From contig DATIXQ010000130.1 of the NCBI GenBank assembly GCA_035518375.1, positions 1 through 64,000 of the forward strand: DNA of 64,000 nt, read 5' to 3'. The position numbers were made by a program, and so were the translations under genes. How positions within the stretch are numbered: the first letter of the stretch is position 1; each line of letters opens with the position of its first letter. The notes below the pieces were generated by a model. The model was not told the origin of the DNA, made no database searches, and was given only the letters and a program-made list of their open reading frames with translations. Below, in pieces: positions 51,065 to 60,273 of this stretch. Origin of the DNA: DATJLY01 sp035518375 (GTDB lineage Bacteria > Pseudomonadota > Alphaproteobacteria > ATCC43930 > CGMCC-115725).

Positions 51065-52156
51065 CTATGAGAACGGCTCGAATTCGCGCAACGCCGGGAT
51101 GACGTGCTCGCCGAAGAGCCGGATTGAGCGCATCATATCTGGTTCCGCGAGATTGCCGAAATTGAATTCGCCCATGAAGACATTGAAATGGCCCTCCGCC
51201 GCCAGCCGCTTCAGCTTCGCGGCGACAGTGTCGGGCGAACCTAGAATGATGAGTTCGTTGCTCAGCAGATAGTCTGGATCGAGGAGATTCCGCACGATCT
51301 CCCCTCCTTTGAAATCTCCCTTCTCCTCGTGACGCCTCGCCCCCTCTTCCTGCGCCCGCTTGAGCTCGGCGAGAGTCCGCGGGTTTCCGAAGAAGCCGCG
51401 ATAGGCTTGGCTTGCGTCCTTTAATGCCTTTTCGATAGCGCGTCCGTCGGTCTCGTCGACATAGACAACCGTCGAATAGCCGATCCGCGGTTTCGTCTCC
51501 CATCCCGCACGCTTCCATTGTGCCAAGTACTCTGCGTAGCGCGGACACGCATCCGCGCGCGGGTAAGTGATGAAATAGCCTGTGTTGATTCCTTCCCTTG
51601 CGCAGAATTCCAAGGTCGGAGGATCCCGCGTCTCGATCCACAAGGGCGGATGCGGGCGCTGCATTGGGAGTACCGAAAGAGCCACATCCTTCGCGTGATG
51701 AAAGCGGCCCTCGAACGAGAAGGGCGCCTCGCCTGCATACGCGGCGCGCAGGAATGGCACGAATTCGAGCGTGAGCTCGCGCTTCGTATTGAAATCGGCG
51801 TTGAAGGGCGAAAAGAAGCGAGGCGATACGCCGGGGACGAGGCCTATCTCAAGGCGGCCGCCAAGCATCTGGTCGGCCAGGGCGATTTCCTCCACGAGCC
51901 GCATCGAATTGTGGAGCGGCACCACATGGCCCATGGCGCCGAGCCGGATACGGCGCGTACGCGTCCCCGCCGCCACCGCATAGAGATTGCAGGACGACAT
52001 CCAGCTCTCGTCACGTGAGAAATGATGCTCGACCGAGAAGCCATAGTCGAATCCGAGCTCGTCGCAGAGTTGAAGTTCGCGCCACAGCTGCGCATAGCGC
52101 TCGGCGGCCGTCATCCCGGCCTTGCCCCAGACATGAGAGAAGTGGGCGAATTGCAT
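51065..52156 (-). CDS. LLM-class flavin-dependent oxidoreductase
   Basis: 363 residues from ATG 52156 (MQFAHFSHVWGKAGMTAAER). The luciferase-like barrel shows LGFDYGFSVEHHFS, the LHNSMRLVEEIALADQMLGGR block, and GLVPGVSPRFFSPF. The C-terminus ends FGEHVIPALREF, the common finish of this family. It uses reduced FMN and O2; substrate unknown. No Shine-Dalgarno is obvious. It is not particularly close to the LLM proteins at 41878 or 54611, so the three are different branches. Confidence 0.9.
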   Translation of the reverse strand: MQFAHFSHVWGKAGMTAAERYAQLWRELQLCDELGFDYGFSVEHHFSRDESWMSSCNLYAVAAGTRTRRIRLGAMGHVVPLHNSMRLVEEIALADQMLGGRLEIGLVPGVSPRFFSPFNADFNTKRELTLEFVPFLRAAYAGEAPFSFEGRFHHAKDVALSVLPMQRPHPPLWIETRDPPTLEFCAREGINTGYFITYPRADACPRYAEYLAQWKRAGWETKPRIGYSTVVYVDETDGRAIEKALKDASQAYRGFFGNPRTLAELKRAQEEGARRHEEKGDFKGGEIVRNLLDPDYLLSNELIILGSPDTVAAKLKRLAAEGHFNVFMGEFNFGNLAEPDMMRSIRLFGEHVIPALREFEPFS

Positions 52157-52276
52157 GGGGCTGAGATTAGATCGTTCTGGATGCCTGGGCCAAGGAGATC
52201 GGGTTACCAAAGCATGTTAACGGCTGCTCGCAACAAGTCAGCCTTGCGCCCAGTTCGACCGCGCGGGCAATGCCGG

Positions 52277-52293
52277 CCGCTTCTCGAAAGCGG
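52277..52293. terminator. small hairpin downstream of the cyclase gene
   Basis: In the 192-base gap 52157-52348 the stem ccgctt / aagcgg (52277-52282 with 52288-52293, loop ctcga) lies 56 bases beyond the cyclase stop. There is no T tract, so it may be a weak terminator or a fragment of a dispersed repeat. Nothing else coding is visible in this gap. Confidence 0.3.
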
Positions 52294-52348
52294 ACGTTGG
52301 GTCGCGACATGCGCAAAGATCGACATGCGGGAAGAACCGACATATTGG

Positions 52349-54307
52349 TTATTTCACCATCGGTGAGGCCAAGCTCATTGGTGCCGTCATTCGCTTAGGC
52401 AGAATGACTTGGTCGCCGACGGAATATAGAAGGCAAGAACCGTCTTGTCCGTTCCGCTGCGGGTCCGCGTTGCATTGCGCCAGCGCCTGTTCCTCAGCCT
52501 CGCGCTGCGTCGGCGTGCCGCTGGCGATGAAGATCCGCCCCCACGGATGAAATGCGGCGGCCTTGGCGCCTTGCGTCCCCCGATAGTCAGCAACGTCCGA
52601 GCGCCGTCGTACATTTTCGTCGATTGCCGGAATCTGCTGCGGATCGAAGAGCCCGTCATATTCGGTGCGTGCCATCGCTCGGCGCGGCCAGCTGCCGTCC
52701 GCGGCAACCGGACCTTCGAATGTTTCGTCCACGGCGACCAACACGCACGCCCCTCCGAAACGCGCCTCGCAACCTTCGAGAACACCCGCTTCTGCTGCCG
52801 CTTGTGTGCCGAGCCCCGATCTGCGCCAGCTGTTCGCCGGCGGGAACACCGCGATCGCCTTGTGTCCGCTCGAATTCTGATACGCCTCGATTTGCGCTTC
52901 GCGCACTGCCGCCGGTTGCGACGGCGCAATTGTTGCCATCTTGCTCGAGAGGACCGATCGAAAGCGATCGGTAGACGGAGAACTTGGTGCGGCCACAGGC
53001 CCAGACGGCGGCGCCGGAGTGATCGGCATCGTGGACCGCAAAGGCAACACCACCCTGTTTCCCGCAGCGTAGAGAAAGCACGGACCTGGCGCGTCGGTAT
53101 GCGGTCGGTCGTTGCAGGCGCGCAAAGCCTGTTCTTCTGCGGCGCGCTGGCTTGGCGCATTCGTCACAACGAAAATGTTGCCATTGGCATGATAGGCGAT
53201 TGCCTTCGGCCCAAGGCTCGTCGCATAGCCCGCGACGTCCGGCCGCTGCTGATCCTTCTCCCGCACGCCCGGAAGCCGTTCGGGATTGAACAGGCCCGCA
53301 TAACGAACGCGCGGCATGTCGCGGATGGCGCGTGTTCGATCGGACCCCGCCGGCGAGACCGCGTCGTCGGTGCCAAGCACCACGCACGGCTCATCATAGG
53401 ATAGTTGGCATTTCTCCAGCACCTTCTCCTCGGCGAGCTCGCGGGTCGGCCAATCGCCGCTCCGCCACGTGCCCTCGGCATGCGGTGCAAGGGCTATCGC
53501 GCGATGCGCGCCCAGCTTCGCAAAGGCGCTCGCCGTGTTTTCTCGGTATTTGGGTGATGTCCCGGGCGCGCTCTCGGCCAACGCCTTGACGAGACTCTGC
53601 TCGATGTCTGGCGCCGGACCGCTGTTACCGCCGCGCGCAAGCCACCAGCTTCCGCCCGCCGCTATGGCGAGCATCACGGCGACGGACGCCCCGATGCCGA
53701 TTGTCATTCTTTTGTGCGACGAGCGATCCACGACGACGGCAGGCGCTCGCCGCGGCTCGCTGACCGGAATCTCGGGAAGCGTTGCGATGTCCGTCGCCAT
53801 GAGGCCAAACACCCCGACCGCACGCGCGATATTCTTCACCATATGCTCGCCGAGATCCGCAAAGGACAGAGATAGCTTGTCTCTGATCTGCTCGTTAGCT
53901 GCGCGGGAAATGCAGACACCACCTGGCTCGCAAAGAGACTCGAGCCGAGCCGCGACGTTTACGCCATCGCCGAAAATATCTTCGCCGTCGATGATGATGT
54001 CGCCGATATTCACGCCAATGCGAAAAACAATCCTCCTCTCCTCCGACACTTGCGCATTCCGCGACAGCATCCCGCGTTGAATTGCGACCGCGCAGGCGAT
54101 CGCATCGACGACGCTCGCAAATTCGAGAAGCAGGCCGTCGCCCGTGGTCTTTACCAAGCGCCCGCGATGCGCAGCGATAACCGAATCGATCAGCTCTCGC
54201 CTGTGCGCGTTGAGTGCGACGAGTGTACCCATCTCGTCCGCGCCCATGAGGCGGCTGTATCCCACGACATCCATGACCATGATTGCCGCAAGCCGACGCT
54301 CAACCAT
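52349..54307 (-). CDS. class III adenylate/guanylate cyclase with duplicated extracytoplasmic cysteine repeats
   Basis: 652 residues from ATG 54307 (GGAG 6 bases upstream). The N-terminal catalytic domain (1-165) has both metal aspartates (Asp13 in VMDVVGYSRLM, Asp57 in TTGDGLLLEFA) and the transition-state pair Asn117/Arg121 in GDGVNVAARLES. A membrane helix spans about 201-223. The C-terminal part is built of four units of about 65 residues, each ending in a Cys pair (300/308, 398/410, 513/521, 612/625), arranged as A-linker-B twice (255-422 and 473-636; linkers YAGLFNPERLP and YDGLFDPQQIP). Units B resemble DUF4189-like repeats (AEEQALRACN). It probably senses an envelope signal and makes cAMP. 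Monocistronic. Confidence 0.9.
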   Translation of the reverse strand: MVERRLAAIMVMDVVGYSRLMGADEMGTLVALNAHRRELIDSVIAAHRGRLVKTTGDGLLLEFASVVDAIACAVAIQRGMLSRNAQVSEERRIVFRIGVNIGDIIIDGEDIFGDGVNVAARLESLCEPGGVCISRAANEQIRDKLSLSFADLGEHMVKNIARAVGVFGLMATDIATLPEIPVSEPRRAPAVVVDRSSHKRMTIGIGASVAVMLAIAAGGSWWLARGGNSGPAPDIEQSLVKALAESAPGTSPKYRENTASAFAKLGAHRAIALAPHAEGTWRSGDWPTRELAEEKVLEKCQLSYDEPCVVLGTDDAVSPAGSDRTRAIRDMPRVRYAGLFNPERLPGVREKDQQRPDVAGYATSLGPKAIAYHANGNIFVVTNAPSQRAAEEQALRACNDRPHTDAPGPCFLYAAGNRVVLPLRSTMPITPAPPSGPVAAPSSPSTDRFRSVLSSKMATIAPSQPAAVREAQIEAYQNSSGHKAIAVFPPANSWRRSGLGTQAAAEAGVLEGCEARFGGACVLVAVDETFEGPVAADGSWPRRAMARTEYDGLFDPQQIPAIDENVRRRSDVADYRGTQGAKAAAFHPWGRIFIASGTPTQREAEEQALAQCNADPQRNGQDGSCLLYSVGDQVILPKRMTAPMSLASPMVK

Positions 54308-54610
54308 GCGCTTCTCCACGTGCTTCGCGATCGGACCAGACAGCGACCTGCGGTCGGGAACGTTTAGGCCAGTTTACCCGCACACGCTGATCGTAGAAGC
54401 GCAATGTCACCGAACCCCGGTCAAAATCGGACCGCCAACGGCGGTGTTGCGATAAGCTGCGGATGATAAAGTCGTCCGCACCATCGGCGCCGGGTGTGCG
54501 GCCGTCTGAAAGGAGCGCTATGATATGATACCCGTTCTACGAGGCATAACTGGTAGCGGCGGTCGCGCCGGCCTCCATTTGACAAAGAAGAAAGGACGCG
54601 AAGCACTACC
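54308..54610. other. 303-base divergent intergenic region
   Basis: This lies between the cyclase (leftward) and a luciferase-like gene (rightward) and must hold both promoters. I see no gene-like frame, no strong palindrome and no riboswitch. A short AT-rich patch (gctatgatatgatac, about 54519-54533) is the most promoter-like spot. Confidence 0.4.
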
Positions 54611-55588
54611 ATGAAGTTCTGCATGCATCTTAGCACTCGCATCCAAGACAAACGGAATGAACTTCCGCTCATCAACTGCCTGACCGACCTCGCGCTTGAG
54701 GCAGATACCAGTGGCTTCAGCGCGATCTCACTGACGGAGCACCACCTTCACGAGAATCAAGGCTATCAGAATTCGCTCTTGTTCGCGTGCGCGCTGGCGC
54801 CTCGACTGACGCAGGCAACGCTCATTCTCGCCACGGTCAATCCGGCGCTGCATCACCCGGTGCGGCTCGTCGAGTCGTGCAATCTGATCGACCAGCTGAA
54901 CTCCGGGCGGCTCGTCGTCGTTTTCGGCCCCGGATTCAAGGACACCGACCTTGTGGCGTTCGGGCGTGATCTCGCGGAGCGCAACACACTGTTCGAGCAA
55001 GGGATGCGTACGGTCGTCGACATCTGGGGCTACGACGGTACAGGCGGACCGCTCGAGTTCGCGGTAGGCGCGGACCGTGGAAGGCTCGACGTCGCCGTCA
55101 ACCCTTCGTCCTTCCGCAAGCCGCACCCCATCCTGGCACGCGGGACGCTCAATCAGGCAGCGATCGCTGATACCGCCGCCCGCGGCTGGCCGGTGTTCAC
55201 GGCGATAAAGGACCCGGTGGGGGCTCGTGAGCAGATGGCCCTCTATCATGTGGCGCTTGCAGCCTCCGGCCACGACGCGGAGACGATCAGGCTTGCCCGG
55301 GAATGGTCGGCGGTGGGGAAGGCCGTGCACGTGGCGGAGACTGACGAACAGGCCAGGTCGGAGGCCGAGGCTTACTTCGTCAAGAACCCGAGCGGGGCGA
55401 TTGCGCGCAACGCCGACGACATGATCTGCGGCAGCCCGGACACCGTCACACGCGCGATGCGCGCTTTTGCAGCGTGCGGCGTAGGGGTGATGATTTGCGG
55501 GTTCCTCATCGACCTCGAAAACCCGTCGCAGCTTCGTCGCAGTGTCCGTCTGTTCAAGGAAGAGGTCATCCCGGCAGCAGGCGCGTGA
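54611..55588 (+). CDS. LLM-class flavin-dependent oxidoreductase
   Basis: 325 residues. Luciferase-like features are GFSAISLTEHHLHENQG, LHHPVRLVESCNLIDQLNSGR and VVVFGPGFKDTDLVAFG. It ends VRLFKEEVIPAAGA, typical of the family. Together with reduced flavin it would oxidise a small molecule; nothing in the neighbourhood identifies it. It is transcribed alone and ends 53 bases before the convergent DoxX-like gene. AAAGGA lies about 17 bases before ATG 54611, rather far for a ribosome-binding site. Confidence 0.9.
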   Translation: MKFCMHLSTRIQDKRNELPLINCLTDLALEADTSGFSAISLTEHHLHENQGYQNSLLFACALAPRLTQATLILATVNPALHHPVRLVESCNLIDQLNSGRLVVVFGPGFKDTDLVAFGRDLAERNTLFEQGMRTVVDIWGYDGTGGPLEFAVGADRGRLDVAVNPSSFRKPHPILARGTLNQAAIADTAARGWPVFTAIKDPVGAREQMALYHVALAASGHDAETIRLAREWSAVGKAVHVAETDEQARSEAEAYFVKNPSGAIARNADDMICGSPDTVTRAMRAFAACGVGVMICGFLIDLENPSQLRRSVRLFKEEVIPAAGA

Positions 55589-55641
55589 GGCGATGTCCCA
55601 ACCCGGCCCATCACTTTGGGACATTCTACGGCTGAATGAGC

Positions 55642-56268
55642 TCAGCTAATCCATTCGATAATTGGCGAGCGACGCGGACGCGCAACGAGGATCGCGTCGA
55701 TACCAAGACTTCGCCCGTAGCGGTGCACCGTAAAGACAAGCTGCAGCACGAGCAGGAAGAAATATGTCCACGGCCACTCGCCCGGTGCGCTATAGAGGCC
55801 GAGCCAGAGATTAAGTATCTGCAGCGCGCCGATCGCGCCCCAAAGCCGCACGAAGACGCCTAGAATGAGGGAAATCGCGGTCAGAAGCTCCGCGCCGTAC
55901 ACCATCGGCGCGAACAGATAGAAGTGCGGCAGGACAATGTGATTGACGAAGTCGGCCTGGGCCGGGATCGCTGCGGATTTGCCTTCGACCGTCATCCAAT
56001 AGGCGAGGCCCGTGTCGCCGAATTTGCTCTCCGGATGATCGGTATAATAGGGTGGCAGCTTCCACAACGTTTGCTGCCACCACATGCTGCCGATGAAGAA
56101 GCGGAAGGCCCAGTTCCAGATGTGGTTGGCCTGCCGCTGCTCGGGAATGGTGCGCCAAACGTAAATTGCAATGGCGATGCTGCCGATCACCAGGGCCCAG
56201 AAGACGATGGTCGTAAAGCCTGCCTGCAGCATGAACTGGGCGACGTCGTTCCACGGATTCGGGTTCAT
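55642..56268 (-). CDS. DoxX-like integral membrane protein
   Basis: 208 residues from ATG 56268, with AGGAGAGACGCG upstream. Four to five membrane segments (FTTIVFWALVIGSIAIAIYVW, HFYLFAPMVYGAELLTAI, and others) and the motif FRFFIGSMWWQQTLWKLPPYY followed by a loop with a soluble stretch suggest the DoxX/DoxD (thiosulfate:quinone oxidoreductase small subunit) family. Many such proteins have no proven activity. It is monocistronic and converges on the LLM gene. Confidence 0.75.
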   Translation of the reverse strand: MNPNPWNDVAQFMLQAGFTTIVFWALVIGSIAIAIYVWRTIPEQRQANHIWNWAFRFFIGSMWWQQTLWKLPPYYTDHPESKFGDTGLAYWMTVEGKSAAIPAQADFVNHIVLPHFYLFAPMVYGAELLTAISLILGVFVRLWGAIGALQILNLWLGLYSAPGEWPWTYFFLLVLQLVFTVHRYGRSLGIDAILVARPRRSPIIEWIS

Positions 56269-56382
56269 CGCGTCTCTCCTCCCACCTTCGCCTACTCTTC
56301 CCAAAGGTTCCCGGAAAACCAGAGACTCGGGCCGGCCGTCTTTCGAGCCGTCACAAAGAATTGCGGAATTTCCCGGTCCGTT

Positions 56383-57168
56383 TCATGAATTCTTCCCCCC
56401 TTTCAATCCGGCCGGCACCGGATCCTCCCGCTCGAGTGTGACCCGCGCCAGGGTGAGCAAAATTCGCACGCTTGCCCGCACAGTGCCGGCGAGGCTGCCC
56501 GAGACTTTTGACGCGCCTCCGGCGCGGCGACGATGCGGCACCGGCAGCTCGAGGATGCGGAGTCCGGCGCGAACCGCCCGAATCTGCATCTCGAGATTCC
56601 AGCCATAGGTCATTTCGCGCATGCCGAGCCGGAAGAGCGCGTCGAGCGTGATTGCGCGGAACGGCGCCATATCCGTGTAGCGCACGCCGTAGAGGAGGCG
56701 GAGCACGGCGCCCACCGCATAGCCGGCGACAAGCTGGTGCGCGCTCATGCTGCCCGGCTCGCGCTCGCCGCGGCTGCGCGAGCCGATCACGAAGTCTGCG
56801 TCGCCGCCGAGAATGGGCGTGACAAGCTCCGAGATCCGCCCGGGGCAGTCGCTGCCGTCGCCATCGAGAAAGACCGCGATCGCGCAGGTCTCCGCCGCCG
56901 CACGCGCGCCAGCGAGGCAAGCGCGGCCATAGCCGCGCCGCCGCTCGACGACGACGCGTGCGCCGGCGGTGGCCGCGCGCTCCACTGTCCGGTCCGCGCT
57001 TCCGCCGTCAACCACGACGATTTCGTCGACGATCTCGCGCGGCGCCTCGGCCAAAACGAGCGGGATCGCCTCCTCCTCGTTCAGAACCGGAATCACGAGT
57101 GCGATGCGCGGCCGTGGGGCGGTCAATGCGGTGCCGGTCACGAGGCCGCTCCGCCTCAGAGGCTCCAT
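56383..57168 (-). CDS. glycosyltransferase family 2 (dolichol/polyprenyl-phosphate sugar synthase-like)
   Basis: 261 residues. GT-A fold with IALVIPVLNEEEAIPLVLAE, the nucleotide-sugar region EIVVVDGGSADRTVE and the metal motif FLDGDGSDCPGRI (DGDG). RSRGEREPGSMSAHQ and the acceptor-loop TDMAPFRAITLDAL match DPM1-like soluble synthases. It would transfer a sugar to a polyprenyl phosphate, which the GT-C enzyme encoded in the same operon could use as donor. It overlaps the radical SAM gene by 13 bases and is the last gene of the 61085-56383 operon. Confidence 0.92.
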   Translation of the reverse strand: MEPLRRSGLVTGTALTAPRPRIALVIPVLNEEEAIPLVLAEAPREIVDEIVVVDGGSADRTVERAATAGARVVVERRRGYGRACLAGARAAAETCAIAVFLDGDGSDCPGRISELVTPILGGDADFVIGSRSRGEREPGSMSAHQLVAGYAVGAVLRLLYGVRYTDMAPFRAITLDALFRLGMREMTYGWNLEMQIRAVRAGLRILELPVPHRRRAGGASKVSGSLAGTVRASVRILLTLARVTLEREDPVPAGLKGGKNS

Positions 57169-58220
57169 CGCAAGCCGCAGCCGGCACAGCTGGGCGGCGG
57201 ATCGTCGCTCAATAATGCGGCGCGGAATGAGCGGTACCGTTCGCCGTTCCAGATTTCGCGCAAGCTCTGCTGCGTCGCGTCGCCAAGGGTAAAATTATCA
57301 TAGCCGCGCATCGAGAAAGGCGCGATGCAGCACGGCAGCGCGCGGCCGTGCGCCGTGAAATACATGAGCGTCCACGGCCGGCGGCAGAGCGACCATGGCC
57401 GGTCCTGCCGCTCGGGTTTGAGGCTGTTGCCGGGATCGGTCGCACCCGAGGCGTTGAACGCGATGCCGAGCCGCCGCGCGGCATCCTCCGCCTCGGCGAT
57501 GAGGCGGCGCTCCTCGGCGGCGTCGTCAGACGCGAAAAGCGCCTGTTCCGCCCGCGCGAGCCCCATCCCCTCCGGTAGATAGACGAGGCGCTGCAAATAG
57601 ACTTCGGCGATGCCGCAGTCATGCGCGAGACGAACGAACTGCTGCAATTGCCCGATCGTCTCCTTGAGGCCGGTGAGCCAGAGCGAAACGCGCGGCGTTT
57701 CGGCGCCAAGCTCACGCTGCAAGGCGCGGAACGCACGGACGTTGCGCACGATGCGCGGAAAGAACGGCAGGCCGCGGACCCGGACAAAGGCTTCGGGCTC
57801 CGCGGCGTCGAGCGAGATCCGCAGTTCGTCGAGGCCGGAATGGATGAGATCCCGCGCCTTGCGCGGCGTCAGCAGCGTGCCGTTGGTGTTGAACAGCACA
57901 TAAGTGCCGCGGTCTTTGAGATACCGGATCATGCGCGGCAGTGCCCGCACCAGCATCGGCTCGCCGACGCCGTGCAGCACGACGCGCACGATCTTCGGAA
58001 ACTGGTCGACAATGCTCCGGAACAGATCCCAGCTCATGTCGGCCGGCGGCTCGAGCGTCTCGAATGTGCGCGGACAGGTCGTGCAGAGGAGATTGCAGCG
58101 GTTCGTCGTCTCGAGATAGAGGCACACAGGATCGTCGCTGGCATGGGAGCCGCGCTCGGCCGGAACATGCGCAAAATAGCGGCGCGGATCGGGCGCATCG
58201 GCGTGGGCTGGGCTCGTCAT
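57156..58220 (-). CDS. radical SAM protein with SPASM-like C-terminus
   Basis: 354 residues from ATG 58220, overlapping the GT-C stop by 4 bases. The SAM [4Fe-4S] motif is TTNRCNLLCTTCPR (Cys42, 46, 49), with the GGE-like VGEP and NTNGTLLT beta-strand motifs. The C-terminus has extra cysteines in SLCRRPW, LPCCIAPF and CAGCGLRWSL, consistent with one or two auxiliary clusters. The region TLGDATQQSLREIWNGERY is typical of SPASM proteins. It generates a 5'-deoxyadenosyl radical; the substrate is unknown. Its neighbours (nucleoside phosphorylase, three glycosyltransferases) suggest making a modified sugar or nucleoside-linked product. Confidence 0.9.
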   Translation of the reverse strand: MTSPAHADAPDPRRYFAHVPAERGSHASDDPVCLYLETTNRCNLLCTTCPRTFETLEPPADMSWDLFRSIVDQFPKIVRVVLHGVGEPMLVRALPRMIRYLKDRGTYVLFNTNGTLLTPRKARDLIHSGLDELRISLDAAEPEAFVRVRGLPFFPRIVRNVRAFRALQRELGAETPRVSLWLTGLKETIGQLQQFVRLAHDCGIAEVYLQRLVYLPEGMGLARAEQALFASDDAAEERRLIAEAEDAARRLGIAFNASGATDPGNSLKPERQDRPWSLCRRPWTLMYFTAHGRALPCCIAPFSMRGYDNFTLGDATQQSLREIWNGERYRSFRAALLSDDPPPSCAGCGLRWSL

Positions 58221-59527
58221 CTTGCGTCGGCTCCCACGGATCGGTGTTGGCGGCGCCACCCGTCCGCGCAGGCAAGCGCCGCGAAGGGTGCGTAGATTAG
58301 CGATTCGATGGCAAGCCTATCGCCATCGGCTACAAGTTGCGAGCCCACCGGAACGAGATAGAGCAGCACGCTCGCCAGCGTCAGCCAGAAGAGTGAGAGC
58401 CAAGGCACGAGGCAGAGAAATGGCACGAGCCAGGCGAAATACCAGGCATAGTGCGGCGAGACGAGAACCGTGAACGCGGTCGCAATCAGCGCCGATGCGG
58501 CGGCGGAATCGGCAGGCGGCGCCAGCACCATCCGCCCAGCGATCATGGCGAGGAGCAGTATGGCGGCGGCCACATAATAGGCCGCGCTGACGCCCGAAAG
58601 CGGCAGGACCTTGCCCAGGAGTTGCCAGAGATAGAAGCCGGCGCCGCTTGAGAAGCCCTCCTCGCCGGCATAACCGCCGAGAAACCCGAGCACGTGCCGG
58701 CCGGCGCCAAGATAAGGCAGGTAAGCGAGCGCGACTGTCACAGCAAAGGCGAGCGGCAACTGCCAGTCGCCGCGGCGATACTGCGCCGGCAGGATGACCG
58801 CCGGGATGAATTTGACCAACGCCGCGCCCGCGAGCGCGACACCACCAAGCCATCGCGGCAGATGCCGGTGGCCCCAGAGCGCCGCCACGACGAGCAGGAC
58901 CACGAGCGCGTCGACATGGCCGCTGCCGGCGAACTCCCAGAGCGGCAGCGGATGCCACGCATAGATCAGCACCCGCTCGACCGGCAGCGCCCGGTCGCGC
59001 AGCAGCAGAATGAGAAAAGAGACCGCCGCCGCCTCACACGCGATCATCGCGACCTTCATTCCGGTGACGCTCGCATCGATACGCGTCACGATGAAAAAGA
59101 AGGCCTCGGCCACCGGCGGATATATGGTCCGCGCGTAATTGTTACGGTTGATGTTGGGGAAGATCGCCGCGTCGCGGAGATCGGCGAGGTGTTCGTCGGT
59201 CGGGATGTAGCGATAGGGATTGATGTCTGCCGCCTGCACCCGCCCGTCCCACACATAGCGGTAGATGTCGGTCGATAAAGATGGCGGCGCGATCAGGATC
59301 GGAAGGCGAAAGAGCGCTGCCGCGGCGACGATCAGGAGCAAGGCCCGCCGCGAACCGCGGCCGTGCCAGGCGAGCGCTACCGCGGCGAGGTAGACGAGCC
59401 CTTGCGCAATCGCCACGGCAACGAACCAGCCAATAGCCTCCTGACGCTGCGCCAGGAGGCCCAGCGCCACCAGAGCAAGCATGAGTATGGCGCACGCGGC
59501 CAATTCCAGCCCGAGATTACGTCTCAC
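58217..59527 (-). CDS. GT-C membrane glycosyltransferase (GT87/mannosyltransferase-like)
   Basis: 436 residues from GTG 59527, overlapping the preceding stop (GTGA). About ten membrane helices. The first extracytoplasmic loop carries the polyprenyl-phosphate-sugar signature DIYRYVWDGRVQAADINPYR, whose acidic residues are catalytic in GT-C enzymes. Later blocks NYARTIYPPVAEAFFF and YAWHPLPLWEFAGSGHVDAL are shared with GT87-type mannosyltransferases. It would transfer a hexose from a lipid carrier on the periplasmic side. The longer upstream frame is arginine-rich and rejected. Confidence 0.88.
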   Translation of the reverse strand: MRRNLGLELAACAILMLALVALGLLAQRQEAIGWFVAVAIAQGLVYLAAVALAWHGRGSRRALLLIVAAAALFRLPILIAPPSLSTDIYRYVWDGRVQAADINPYRYIPTDEHLADLRDAAIFPNINRNNYARTIYPPVAEAFFFIVTRIDASVTGMKVAMIACEAAAVSFLILLLRDRALPVERVLIYAWHPLPLWEFAGSGHVDALVVLLVVAALWGHRHLPRWLGGVALAGAALVKFIPAVILPAQYRRGDWQLPLAFAVTVALAYLPYLGAGRHVLGFLGGYAGEEGFSSGAGFYLWQLLGKVLPLSGVSAAYYVAAAILLLAMIAGRMVLAPPADSAAASALIATAFTVLVSPHYAWYFAWLVPFLCLVPWLSLFWLTLASVLLYLVPVGSQLVADGDRLAIESLIYAPFAALACADGWRRQHRSVGADAR

Positions 59528-60273
59528 CGTTTGTCGCTTGATGCGGTGCGCTCGGCCGCGAGGCGGCATCGTCCGGCGTCTTCCGCGAGGAGGCCGCGCA
59601 AATACTCGGCGGTATGACGCGCGGGATAGCCGACGCCATCCTGTAATTCGGCGGCAAGGCGGCGGAGCCCTGAGAGATCGTCGACGTCGTACCAGCTGGG
59701 CAGCAGGACGGTGTCGAGGCCGAGGCTTGCCGCACGCTCGCGCGTCTGGCCAAGCACCGCGTCGGTGCTCCAAGCGATGTTCTCGAAGAGGCGGCCGTGC
59801 GGTGCCTTGAGGCCGATGAGCCAGTAGCCGCCGTCCTCGGCCGGTCCGAGCACGAGCCGGTCCCCCGGCGGCGCCAGCGCCTCGACTGCCGCGACGAGCG
59901 CCGCAGTGGGAAGGTTCGGGCTGTCGGCATTGACGAGGCAGACCGCGCGATGGCCGAGCGCGAGAAGATCGGCGGTCGCGTCGAGGAGGCTCGCGGCGAG
60001 CCCCGCGTGCCGCGGCGGCAGCAGCCGGATCGCGCGCGGCAGGATCGCGCGAAACAGCTCCTCCGATCCGGCCGGCGAATAGGCGACGTAGCCGTCGATC
60101 GGCGCCTGCGTCGCGGCGGCGAGTATGTTGTCTGCCGCATCCTTGAGAAAGGCGCCGCCGAGCGCCGCCGCCGCCGCCGCCGAGAGGGGCGGAACGAGCC
60201 GCGTCTTGACGTCGCCGACGCGCGGCGCCTTCGCCATCACCGCCATGCCGCAGAAGCGAGCCGCGTCGCTCAT
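59524..60273 (-). CDS. TIGR04282-type glycosyltransferase (DUF2064 family)
   Basis: 249 residues from ATG 60273 (ATGA overlap with the phosphorylase stop). The GT-A-like family signature is clear: MAVMAKAPRVGDVKTRLVPP, then VNADSPNLP in place of the DxD region, and LGPAEDGGYWLIGLK. This family is repeatedly found in arsenosugar-type and other sugar-decoration loci, where it is presumed to transfer a sugar or nucleotide sugar. Cytoplasmic. Its exact donor and acceptor are unknown. Confidence 0.88.
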   Translation of the reverse strand: MSDAARFCGMAVMAKAPRVGDVKTRLVPPLSAAAAAALGGAFLKDAADNILAAATQAPIDGYVAYSPAGSEELFRAILPRAIRLLPPRHAGLAASLLDATADLLALGHRAVCLVNADSPNLPTAALVAAVEALAPPGDRLVLGPAEDGGYWLIGLKAPHGRLFENIAWSTDAVLGQTRERAASLGLDTVLLPSWYDVDDLSGLRRLAAELQDGVGYPARHTAEYLRGLLAEDAGRCRLAAERTASSDKR

